A stretch of DNA of 5,376 nucleotides from assembly GCA_014238345.1 (NCBI GenBank), contig JABABF010000126.1, positions 1-5,376 on the forward strand. Reading direction: 5' to 3'. Source of the DNA: Gammaproteobacteria bacterium (GTDB lineage Bacteria > Pseudomonadota > Gammaproteobacteria > JABABF01). The position numbers and the translations under genes are program-made. This document shows, in pieces, positions 1 through 5,376 of this stretch; positions within the stretch are counted from its first letter, which is position 1, and every line of letters starts with the position of its first letter. Below the pieces are notes generated by a model. It searched no databases. It was not told where the DNA came from and saw only the letters and a program-made list of their open reading frames with translations.

Positions 1-394
1 CGTGTCGGTCTGAGCATTGACCGAGTTCGCCAAGCCAAGTCCAGTCGCGGCTCTTGACCTCACACAGCTCCACAGTGGGATCGTCTGCTGCCTTGCTACG
101 GAAGTTCTCGAACTCCTCAGGGGTGCGTAAAAACACCGCTATATCATCATCGCTATGGTTGATAATGCGCCAAGGATAGAGGGGGCCGAATTGCGCCCAA
201 CGCGCCACCACCGTGCCCGAGCTGTGCGCGGGGACGCGGATGATGTCTGGATCATCGGGGAATAGCCCGCAGTCCCATTGATGCCATGCCAGTGGCTCGG
301 GACAGGCTAAAAAAATGGCGGCCATCCCCTCTCTACTCAGCAATACAGCGCACAAGACCAAGCCCAAGCCCAAGACTATTGCCACTCGGATCAC
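1..394 (-). CDS. unrecognised membrane-anchored or exported protein, N-terminal 131 residues (3' end outside window)
   Basis: An uninterrupted reading frame runs from 397 to the left edge with no stop, so the gene continues outside. Start: GTG at 394 (GTGA overlap with the stop of a 5-codon ORF; GAGGGG 6 bases upstream) or GTG at 397. Residues 2-19 (IRVAIVLGLGLVLCAVLL) are a signal anchor or signal peptide, with a second short hydrophobic stretch at 24-30. The rest is probably periplasmic and rich in Trp (37, 40, 66, 75, 118, 120) and Cys (31, 42, 111, 127), suggesting a disulfide-stabilised fold. Notable stretches are CPEPLAWHQWDCG (31-43) and PLYPWRIINHSDDD (71-84). I do not recognise the family. 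The composition is protein-like and the position is right after the minor pilin, so it is very likely the next gene of the operon, perhaps a pilus accessory protein. Confidence 0.75.
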   Translation of the reverse strand, partial: MIRVAIVLGLGLVLCAVLLSREGMAAIFLACPEPLAWHQWDCGLFPDDPDIIRVPAHSSGTVVARWAQFGPLYPWRIINHSDDDIAVFLRTPEEFENFRSKAADDPTVELCEVKSRDWTWLGELGQCSDRH

Positions 395-408
395 CACCGC
401 CCCCTCAT
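391..408 (-). other. five-codon mini-ORF bridging two overlapping stop/start sites
   Basis: The minor pilin stop and an ATG share bases (ATGA, 405-408). That ATG opens only MRGRW before TGA at 393-391, which in turn overlaps the GTG at 394-392. A ribosome ending on the pilin could restart, translate five codons and restart again on the next gene. It is equally possible that the ATG is never used and that the site simply reflects local sequence. Confidence 0.3.
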
Positions 409-1079
409 GGCTCGTAGATGAACCGTTGAGCGCGCAACTCGACCACTGAAAACTGGTCAGCTTCGACTATATCGGCACTCAGCCTGCCCGTGCCATCGTG
501 GTTGCGCACATTCACCACCGCTTGCCCGGTCGTGCTAAGCGAATGGACATTGACGATCGACTGTCCCCCCAGATTGAAAGTGCCGGCCATAGAACGCGAT
601 CCATCAAGTGGCAGCAATGCCAAATGGGTGCTCTCGGTGCCCGGGCTGGGGACGATAACGGTAACGGTCGTGCTCACCACTGAGGCTAAAGGCCGCAACA
701 GCTGTTGCAGCTGCTGCGCCTGAGTGTGGTTTCCCACTTGGGTCACAATGGCCAGCTGCTCCATGAAAATCTCTAGGGCATAGGGGTAGCCAAAACCATT
801 GCGATTGACCAAACTGTGCTCCAAGCCCAGCGCTCGCCCCAGCGTCTGAAAATCAGTCGGCCAGCGCTGGTGTTGCTGGTAATAAGAGATGGCTAATTCA
901 GCCACTAACCGCACACCGGTGGAAGTCTGCTCCACCGCCCGCATCTCCAGATGCCGTTGCAAGGCGGGGTAGTGGTAACTCGCCAATACAGACAGGATGG
1001 CTAACACAGCAGATAACTCCAACAAGCTAAAACCTGTCGCACGGTGGCGATGTACCCTTTTATCGCAACGCACAGACAT
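405..1079 (-). CDS. PilV-like minor prepilin
   Basis: 224 aa from the ATG at 1079, which follows a GGAG by 6 bases; a nearby GTG (1073) and an ATG at 1085 are alternatives. The frame is open further upstream, but that stretch lies over the preceding gene. Prepilin motif RATG|FSLLELSAVLAILSVLA: Gly16 is -1, Phe17 is mature residue 1, Glu21 is Glu5; the leader is basic (KRVHRHR). Residues 48-125 are helical and polar (QTSTGVRLVAELAISYYQQH). Residues 158-178 read LDGSRSMAGTFNLGGQSIVN-V. This resembles the DG...M.G.L.MGG..I.N segment of PilV-type tip proteins and phage tail fibres. After it the chain soon ends (VEADQFSVVELRAQRF, 205-220), without the long variable tip domain of R64 PilV. Likely a minor pilin at the fibre tip; the PilV link is moderate. 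The TGA at 405-407 overlaps an ATG. Confidence 0.75.
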   Translation of the reverse strand: MSVRCDKRVHRHRATGFSLLELSAVLAILSVLASYHYPALQRHLEMRAVEQTSTGVRLVAELAISYYQQHQRWPTDFQTLGRALGLEHSLVNRNGFGYPYALEIFMEQLAIVTQVGNHTQAQQLQQLLRPLASVVSTTVTVIVPSPGTESTHLALLPLDGSRSMAGTFNLGGQSIVNVHSLSTTGQAVVNVRNHDGTGRLSADIVEADQFSVVELRAQRFIYEP

Positions 1080-1488
1080 CTCCATCTCCAGTTGCGTACT
1101 GTCGCAGGAAGCGGCGTTGGTGGCTGGCGGATGGCAACCTATCCGTCTCTGATAGTGGAACATGTAGCACTTCCCCATTGGCTCGACCATGGAAGCGGCT
1201 CGCCAAGCGCCGGGCATAGCGTGGGTCGACACCATGCAGTTCAAGCCTCCCCACTCCGCTGGTAAAAACAGTGGCACTCCAGCTCGGAGCGGAGGGTGGC
1301 GGTAGCGGCAGGGGTATGCTCGCTACCGAGCTGGCGCAATGGGCTCGATAACTGGGTAGCGCCAATGACAACACATTCGCTAAGGCAGCCACCTGCTCTA
1401 GGTAGTTCGCATCGTCCTGATGACGCAGCCAAGAGCCACTCAACAGGGCTCCGATGCCCAGCACTAGAGCAAGCTCTACAACACTCAT
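1060..1488 (-). CDS. small pilin-like protein without an evident leader peptide
   Basis: 142 aa, ATG coupled to the pilin stop (ATGA), with AAGG 4 bases before it. The N terminus MSVVELALVLGIGALLSG looks like the start of a mature pilin: Glu at position 5, then a hydrophobic helix. Normally a leader ending in Gly would precede it. In the same frame upstream, the codons to the nearest stop contain no ATG, GTG or TTG, and the residue just before Met is Thr, so this ATG is the only standard start. Residues 24-48 continue a helix. A Pro-rich linker (59-68) follows, then a small domain containing a predicted strand (GRLELHGVD, 80-88) and two cysteines (51 and 139). It is probably a minor pilin or pilin-like accessory protein, judged by its N terminus and its place between two prepilin genes. 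The C-terminal domain is not recognised. TAA stop, 20 bases inside the next gene. Confidence 0.7.
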   Translation of the reverse strand: MSVVELALVLGIGALLSGSWLRHQDDANYLEQVAALANVLSLALPSYRAHCASSVASIPLPLPPPSAPSWSATVFTSGVGRLELHGVDPRYARRLASRFHGRANGEVLHVPLSETDRLPSASHQRRFLRQYATGDGDVCALR

Positions 1489-1982
1489 CGTACCTTGACC
1501 AGCACTGTGTGATTGGCGGTATCACAGCTGATGCTCTGCTGATTGTTGACCAGTCCATCAAGCGTATTGCTCAGCCGTAGGCAAGTTGCCGCGCTGTTGG
1601 CAGCCACCGATAGGCTGAGCAACTGATGATCACTGGAATCGGCCGACAGGGCGTAGTTGAGACCCCATGGATTCTCACCGCTGCCATTGATAATCGGCGC
1701 TGTCGAATAGCCCGTGCTGTTCAGTATGCTGATACTGATGCCACTGAAATCGCCGTGGTCTGCACGGTAGGCGGTGGACTTAGTCAACAACAAAATAGCA
1801 TCGTCGACCACACGCTGCATTTTTGCCTCATTGCTGATGCTGTTGCCCTTTGCATAGATGCCGGATACTAACAGTGAGACAATCAGCAACACCAGGCCAA
1901 GCTCAATGAGGGTGAGGCCGCGCTGGCGCATGGCGCGTAGCGGATAGTGGTGAGTGATGGAGGGGGCGGGGGTTGGGATCAT
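1485..1982 (-). CDS. pilS: PilS-like type IVb major prepilin
   Basis: 165 aa. Prepilin motif RQRG|LTLIELGLVLLIVSLL: Gly22 is the -1 residue, the mature protein starts at Leu23, and Glu27 is the conserved Glu5. The leader is 22 residues and Pro-rich; long leaders mark type IVb pilins, and a Leu at mature position 1 also occurs in BfpA. An internal Met18 would give a 5-residue type IVa-style leader, but the AGGAG site sits before the upstream ATG, so that start is preferred. After the N-terminal helix (23 to about 75) comes a globular domain with NPWG (104-107), as in the PilS pilin family. Near the C terminus, Cys134 and Cys153 probably form the D-loop disulfide. Being the first pilin gene, with its own strong ribosome site and a complete globular domain, it is the best candidate for the main fibre subunit. 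Its TGA overlaps the next ATG. Confidence 0.85.
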   Translation of the reverse strand: MIPTPAPSITHHYPLRAMRQRGLTLIELGLVLLIVSLLVSGIYAKGNSISNEAKMQRVVDDAILLLTKSTAYRADHGDFSGISISILNSTGYSTAPIINGSGENPWGLNYALSADSSDHQLLSLSVAANSAATCLRLSNTLDGLVNNQQSISCDTANHTVLVKVR

Positions 1983-2040
1983 TGTGCTGAACTCCTAGCG
2001 GGTGGTGGTATGGGCGGGTCTGTGTCAAACACGCACCGAA
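1983..2040 (-). other. intergenic gap before the major prepilin gene
   Basis: 58 bases, the only sizeable non-coding stretch in the window; all other junctions overlap, except a 7- to 10-base gap at 395-404. It holds the AGGAG site (1992-1996), a -35-like TTGACA (2028-2023, minus strand) without a convincing -10 at the proper distance, and a short perfect inverted repeat GTGT-TTG-ACAC (2022-2032). I see no stable terminator. It may allow separate control or mRNA processing for the pilin genes, but the sequence does not prove a promoter. Confidence 0.4.
1992..1996 (-). promoter_or_regulatory. strong ribosome binding site of the major prepilin gene
   Basis: The minus strand reads AGGAG, followed by 9 bases and then ATG at 1982-1980. 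It is the clearest Shine-Dalgarno site in the window; the other genes rely on overlaps with weaker sites. It supports the long-leader start of the pilin rather than the internal ATG at 1931, which has no comparable site. It also suits a product needed in large amounts. Confidence 0.75.
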
Positions 2041-3063
2041 TTAGGTCGGCACGGGTGTGGCGTAAATGGTGTCAATGATGCCGTAGCCCAGTAGCGTAGA
2101 CAGTGCGACGCACAGGCCACAAAAACGACGACTATGGCGCTGGCAGTGAGCGCGGAAATCCTTTTGTACGATAGTTGCGAGCTGCTTAAAACTCTGGCTG
2201 GCCTGACCGGGCCACACAGCGCACAACACCCCTAGCGTCGAGCGATGGGGACGGCTGAGCAATGACTGACCAAATGCCTCGGCCAAGTCGGTTCCCCCCG
2301 CAATGGCTGTGCGCACTGCGTGCAGTCGATGTCGCTCATAACGCCCGCTGTAAACGCGCAACAAGGTATTGATAGTCTCCAGCGGAGTCAGACCGACCGC
2401 CGACAAACTGGCGAACTGTGGCACTAGGCGACTGCTAAAATAGAATCGATAATCGGAAAACAGCGGCCACTGATCTAGGCGGTCGCGCAACGGCCCAGTT
2501 TCATGGCGTAGCAACCATGCCAGCGCGAGCAGCAAACTCACTCCCATCAGCGCCACAACGAGACCGTGTTCGTGTAACAACTTCCCGACTGCAAAGACAA
2601 TACGCCGCCCCTCGGACATCTCACTACCCAACACACTATTGAACAGTGCGCGTTGCCGGTACAAAAAAACCGCGATGAAGCTCACCACGCCGAGCGTCAA
2701 CAGCCAACGCAGATTGCCGAGCACGATCAGACTCCAAGGGGAATCATCGTGACTGCGGTAGCCACGCAACGCCAGTTGTAGCAAGCTGTCTATCCCCTGC
2801 CGCTCCTCACCGGCGACCAACAGTGCCACCGTGTCCTGAGGAAAGCCACCAATCTCCCGATAACCGACGGCAAAGGGCAGGCCACGGCTGAGATTCTGTA
2901 ATGAGTGCCGCGCCAGCTCCTGCTCAACCACCGATTGGGGGTGCCCATTCAACAGTTCGAGCGCACTGCGTAGCGGCAGACCACTACTCGTCAACGAGGC
3001 TAGTCTACCCAAGAAATCCGTCTGCTCCACACGCCCAAACGACCAGCGATCGAGCACTGTCAT
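2041..3063 (-). CDS. pilR: PilR/GspF-family inner-membrane platform protein
   Basis: 340 aa, ATG overlapping the ATPase stop (ATGA), with an AAGG-type ribosome site just upstream. Polytopic inner-membrane protein on which the ATPase acts to insert pilins into the fibre. Two T2SSF-type helical domains are visible: residues about 15-115, containing LTSSGLPLRSALELL (24-38) and VAGEERQGIDSLL (83-95), and about 205-310, containing PQFASLSAVGLTPLETINTL (215-234). These match the repeated xxSSGxPLxxAL and AGExxGxLxxxL patterns of GspF/PilC. Likely membrane segments are about 116-134, 167-185 and 313-330, the usual three. At 340 aa it is slightly shorter than typical PilC/GspF (about 400 aa), in line with the type IVb/R64 PilR group. 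No broken motif is seen. TAA stop, followed by the only sizeable gap in the operon. Confidence 0.88.
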   Translation of the reverse strand: MTVLDRWSFGRVEQTDFLGRLASLTSSGLPLRSALELLNGHPQSVVEQELARHSLQNLSRGLPFAVGYREIGGFPQDTVALLVAGEERQGIDSLLQLALRGYRSHDDSPWSLIVLGNLRWLLTLGVVSFIAVFLYRQRALFNSVLGSEMSEGRRIVFAVGKLLHEHGLVVALMGVSLLLALAWLLRHETGPLRDRLDQWPLFSDYRFYFSSRLVPQFASLSAVGLTPLETINTLLRVYSGRYERHRLHAVRTAIAGGTDLAEAFGQSLLSRPHRSTLGVLCAVWPGQASQSFKQLATIVQKDFRAHCQRHSRRFCGLCVALSTLLGYGIIDTIYATPVPT

Positions 3064-4562
3064 CGCCCCTTCACCAAGGGCGAGATATGGTTCTCGACGG
3101 TCTCTAAATCCACCTGTCCAGCCAGCAATTTTTCCCGGGCATGGTCACGGCGACCGGCGATGCCCAAAGCACGCATATGGTCGCGGATACCATCGAAGTC
3201 ACGGCGCAATAACAGCTGCCGCAACTCGCGCCCCACCGGCAGTGCCTCGGCGATCACCGTGCGCCCCGCAAAGCCGCCAACACAACGCTCACAACCCGCC
3301 CGATTACGTCGCCATGCAGTGGCTTGAGGAGTGCCGAACAGAGCCTGTGAACGCGTCTTGAAATGGCTGTTGATACACTCTTGGACACGGCAGTGAACAC
3401 ACAGCATAGGCACCAGAAACTGGCTTACCAAGAGCGACAAAAATCCCGGCAAATGAAAGTGCCCACGATCCATCCCCAGTTTTTCCAAACGCGCCGGAAT
3501 ACCAACCACGCCGTCGGCGTGTAATGTGGCGATGATGGCGCGCCCTTGCAGTGCCATGTTTTCTGCGTAGCGAGCTGTTTTGGCATCGCGGATCTCGGCC
3601 AGAGCCAGCAAGTCAGGATCTTGGCGCACAGTGCAGGCCAATAACTCGTCCAACGACACATCGTCGCGCAAACTTGATAGGTCGATCTGCGAAACCAGCG
3701 GCCATTGCAGCTCCACCGGATCTTCAATAGACAGCACATGACGCTCTGCGGGCACTTCGCCGAGCAGGCTACCCACGGTCGTCGATTTGCCAGAATTGGT
3801 TGGGCCACTAAACAGCAACAGACCACAATGACCCCGCATAGACTCGCCAATCGCAGCAATCTGTTGACTGGTATAGCCAGCCTGCGCCAAAGTGATCCGT
3901 CGTTGCGGATTGCGAATGCGCAATACGATGGTGCAACCACGCAACTCCGGCATCAGATTGAGGCGCACCCCATAGCGCTGCTCTGCATGGTGAAAATTGA
4001 ATGCTCCGTCCAGTGGTATGTGCTCACTAAAATCACCGCGGGATCGAGAGAAATGGTTGAATAGAGTGCGGGCGAGGCGCAGGCCGACATCGCGGCTGTA
4101 GGTCTCATAGCTAAGCAACGAGCCATAGATACGCAACAACACGTTGGCCTCGCGCTCCCGCACACGCAAATGCACATCGCTAGCATCGGCATCAATCGCA
4201 TCCCCGAGTATTTTTTTAACTGCTTTGGTCGTTCCCGTCGCCGCAACCTGATCAGTCATCACCTGCCGTTCTTGACCTTGCTCCAACTGCAAGTCTCGGA
4301 AGGAATCAAAAATGGCTCGGTTGACCAATTGCACCCGTGGAGGACGCTGCAAGTAGCGGCTCAGCAGCTGCTCCAGCGCTTTCGTATTGCGAGCCCGAGG
4401 TTGGTCGGTATAGATCACTTCCCCATCCTCACTGACCAAGTAATGCTCGTCAACATGCAGACGTAGCCATTGGACAACCTCTGGTTGGCGGCTGGGACTG
4501 ATGTCGCTCAGCGCTCTGGCCGACATGCCTGCATCGGCGATTTGGCGCACACCGACCTTCAT
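3060..4562 (-). CDS. pilQ: PilQ/GspE-family pilus assembly ATPase
   Basis: 500 aa, ATG overlapping the preceding stop (ATGA). It is a cytoplasmic hexameric ATPase that powers pilus extension. The N-terminal region to about residue 105 lacks a recognised motif. The N2 domain begins near 110 with the family signature ASDVHL (127-132). The catalytic domain has Walker A GPTNSGKST (253-261), the Asp box SIEDPVE (278-284), an atypical Walker B DLLALAEIRD (317-326, Glu323) and the His box ATLHAD (345-350). Four cysteines, C388/C391 and C424/C427, form the CxxC...CxxC zinc motif common in GspE/PilB/PilQ assembly ATPases. Two deviations: Asn256 replaces the usual Gly of GPTGSGK, and Tyr146 stands where the usual RIDG has Asp (LRIYG, 143-147). 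All catalytic residues remain, so activity is expected. It lies between PilP-like and platform genes, as in thin-pilus operons. The Zn motif, with no second ATPase in the window, points to an extension motor rather than PilT-like retraction. Confidence 0.93.
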   Translation of the reverse strand: MKVGVRQIADAGMSARALSDISPSRQPEVVQWLRLHVDEHYLVSEDGEVIYTDQPRARNTKALEQLLSRYLQRPPRVQLVNRAIFDSFRDLQLEQGQERQVMTDQVAATGTTKAVKKILGDAIDADASDVHLRVREREANVLLRIYGSLLSYETYSRDVGLRLARTLFNHFSRSRGDFSEHIPLDGAFNFHHAEQRYGVRLNLMPELRGCTIVLRIRNPQRRITLAQAGYTSQQIAAIGESMRGHCGLLLFSGPTNSGKSTTVGSLLGEVPAERHVLSIEDPVELQWPLVSQIDLSSLRDDVSLDELLACTVRQDPDLLALAEIRDAKTARYAENMALQGRAIIATLHADGVVGIPARLEKLGMDRGHFHLPGFLSLLVSQFLVPMLCVHCRVQECINSHFKTRSQALFGTPQATAWRRNRAGCERCVGGFAGRTVIAEALPVGRELRQLLLRRDFDGIRDHMRALGIAGRRDHAREKLLAGQVDLETVENHISPLVKGR

Positions 4563-5155
4563 GGCAGCTGCTCAAGCGAGGAGCCAAACCAGTTCACTCG
4601 CCGCACCGCACCGCCTGCAACAGGCTTCAACAGCGCATGATCCGCACCGATGGTGTGCAATTTGTGGGAGATTCCACCCAACTGTAGGATGCTACCGACA
4701 TGCGCCATCACATAGCGCTCACCAATACGCAAGATCACTTTGCCCAGCCGGTGCGCATCTGAGACTTGCAAAAACACCAATGAGATAGCCTCTGGTGGCG
4801 GCAAGTAACGAGGAGCGTGGTCGACAACCGAGGCAGTGTGGGAAGGCGGGTTGTTGTGTTGCAAGGCAGTGCGTAGGTGCACTGTATCGGGTGATGTACC
4901 CAACAGCGCCGCAGCTAATTCAGCCCGCACCGAGAGGCTCTCTACCGCTTTCACTAATGCCTGAATACTCTGTAGCAACTGAAGGTCTTGCTCTAAGCGT
5001 GTCTGTAGACGACCGGCAGCGATGCGGCGCTCAAGCTCGGCATCCACCTGCTCATCCACCAGCTCATCCACCAGCGCCACTGCAGCTGTGTTGGCGAGGG
5101 CGCTGCCAAACAATAGTGGCAGAGCAGAGCATATAGCCAACACCACCCTGATCAC
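4559..5155 (-). CDS. pilP: PilP-like periplasmic type IVb pilus biogenesis protein
   Basis: 198 aa, GTG start overlapping the previous stop (GTGA). Residues 1-21 form a signal peptide: one Arg, a hydrophobic core, then A19-L20-A21 as a probable AXA cleavage site. Residues about 26-80 are charged and helical, probably a coiled coil, and contain an imperfect tetrapeptide repeat (LVDE-LVDE-QVDA, 29-40). A Pro-rich linker (119-121) leads to a compact C-terminal beta domain, about 123-185, with short strands and turns (SLVFLQV, KVILRI, YVMAHVGSIL, LHTIG, ALLKPV). That layout is typical of PilP of R64-type pili and of the HR domain of GspC, which link the inner-membrane machinery to the secretin. 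It lies directly before the ATPase, as pilP does in R64-type operons. I see no N-terminal Cys lipobox. PilP is the best name; primary-sequence similarity is weak and needs a profile search. Confidence 0.6.
   Translation of the reverse strand: MIRVVLAICSALPLLFGSALANTAAVALVDELVDEQVDAELERRIAAGRLQTRLEQDLQLLQSIQALVKAVESLSVRAELAAALLGTSPDTVHLRTALQHNNPPSHTASVVDHAPRYLPPPEAISLVFLQVSDAHRLGKVILRIGERYVMAHVGSILQLGGISHKLHTIGADHALLKPVAGGAVRRVNWFGSSLEQLP
5041..5076. repeat. three imperfect 12-bp tandem repeats inside the pilP-like gene
   Basis: Plus-strand units catccacctgct, catccaccagct and catccaccagcg follow one another without a spacer. They encode, on the minus strand, the tetrapeptide series LVDE, LVDE, QVDA just after the signal peptide. 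Because the unit is a multiple of three, gain or loss of a unit would change the coiled-coil length without breaking the frame. Confidence 0.75.
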
Positions 5156-5376
5156 GGTAGCTGCCCACGGGCTGGAATTGCCAACAACAATGCAGCTCCG
5201 GTAGATCGACCGCGCTGGTCAAAATGCAGCTCGGCTTCCAGCAAGCGCGCTGGCACTGCCTCAAACAATGCCTCCAGCTCGTCCAGTAGGTAATAGATGG
5301 CGCGGTTGACGCGCAAGCGGACATGTGACATCACACCGTTATCGGTGCTCCGGCGACGCTGCTCGACAACGCGCAA
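5152..5376 (-). CDS. PilO/GspM-like pilus assembly protein, C-terminal part (5' end outside window)
   Basis: The frame is open through the right edge, so only about the last 75 codons are present. The leftmost possible start, a TTG at the very edge, is probably internal to a longer gene. The visible part has a helix (YYLLDELEALFEAVP), then a strand (LLEAELHFD), a polar turn and a final strand (GAALLLAIPARG). This helix-strand-turn-strand order is that of the ferredoxin-like C-terminal domain of PilO and GspM/GspL proteins. Those are bitopic inner-membrane proteins that form the alignment complex between platform and secretin. The position immediately before the PilP-like and ATPase genes fits pilO in the R64-type order O-P-Q-R-S. 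Its TGA overlaps the GTG of the next gene by 4 bases. Family assignment rests on synteny and predicted fold pattern, not on a diagnostic motif. Confidence 0.55.
   Translation of the reverse strand: MRVVEQRRRSTDNGVMSHVRLRVNRAIYYLLDELEALFEAVPARLLEAELHFDQRGRSTGAALLLAIPARGQLP

Noticed and set aside
405..1079. Shufflon recombination sites in or next to the PilV-like gene
   Set aside because: I see no repeated inverted 19-bp type sites and no recombinase gene; the gene ends normally and the next begins at once.
1080..1277. Long N-terminal extension of the PilV-like minor pilin, from an ATG at 1277
   Set aside because: It overlaps the small pilin-like gene almost to its middle, has no prepilin character, and the true leader with a ribosome site begins at about 1079.
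1241..1561. Minus-strand 106-codon frame across the major pilin/small pilin junction
   Set aside because: It overlaps the 3' end of the pilin and the 5' end of the small pilin-like gene in another frame and has no pilin motif or membrane helix.
2022..2032. Inverted repeat GTGT-TTG-ACAC as a terminator or operator
   Set aside because: The stem is only 4 bp with no T-run; too short to support either call.
3425..3940. Minus-strand 171-codon frame inside the ATPase gene
   Set aside because: Out-of-frame shadow, rich in Cys and Trp, covering the Walker motifs of the real ATPase.
3705..4064. Plus-strand 119-codon frame, and other plus-strand frames in the window
   Set aside because: All lie antisense to genes with clear family motifs; none has a recognisable domain or a supported start.
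5064..5324. Minus-strand 86-codon frame across the PilO-like/PilP-like junction
   Set aside because: It conflicts with both genes, which are joined by a GTGA overlap and fit their neighbours; its translation is rich in Cys and Trp with no fold pattern.
1..5376. CRISPR array, tRNA, rRNA, insertion sequence or attachment site
   Set aside because: No regularly spaced repeats, RNA gene patterns, transposase motifs or terminal inverted repeats were seen; the window is almost wholly coding.

Overview
The window carries one densely packed, leftward-transcribed (minus strand) operon for a type IVb-like pilus, related to the type II secretion / R64 thin pilus / BFP / TCP family. Base composition is moderately GC-rich. 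The gene order and families suggest a proteobacterium, most likely gamma or beta. Operons of this kind are common on conjugative plasmids and integrative elements, but no transfer, integrase or replication gene is visible, so a mobile origin is only a possibility.

In transcription order from the right edge: (1) the C-terminal end of a PilO/GspM-like inner-membrane assembly protein, cut by the window edge; (2) a secreted or periplasmic PilP-like protein; (3) a PilQ/GspE-family assembly ATPase with all its catalytic boxes; (4) a PilR/GspF-family inner-membrane platform protein; (5) after the only real gap in the operon (58 bases), a PilS-like major prepilin with a long leader; (6) a small pilin-like protein that appears to have no leader peptide; (7) a second minor prepilin whose C-terminal part resembles the segment seen in PilV-type pilus-tip proteins and phage tail fibres; (8) the start of an unrecognised membrane-anchored, Cys/Trp-rich protein that runs off the left edge.

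The genes are tied together by 4-base stop/start overlaps (GTGA or ATGA) at most junctions, so they are probably translationally coupled and expressed as one unit. As a working model, the ATPase turns on the cytoplasmic face of the platform protein, with the PilO- and PilP-like proteins linking the inner membrane to an outer-membrane secretin (not in the window). The major pilin then assembles into a fibre, with the two minor pilin-like proteins initiating it or sitting at its tip. The secretin, prepilin peptidase and lytic transglycosylase expected for such a system are not in the window.

The least ordinary points are the leaderless pilin-like gene, the short PilV-like minor pilin, the unrecognised gene at the left edge, and a five-codon ORF that bridges two overlapping stop/start sites just before that gene.
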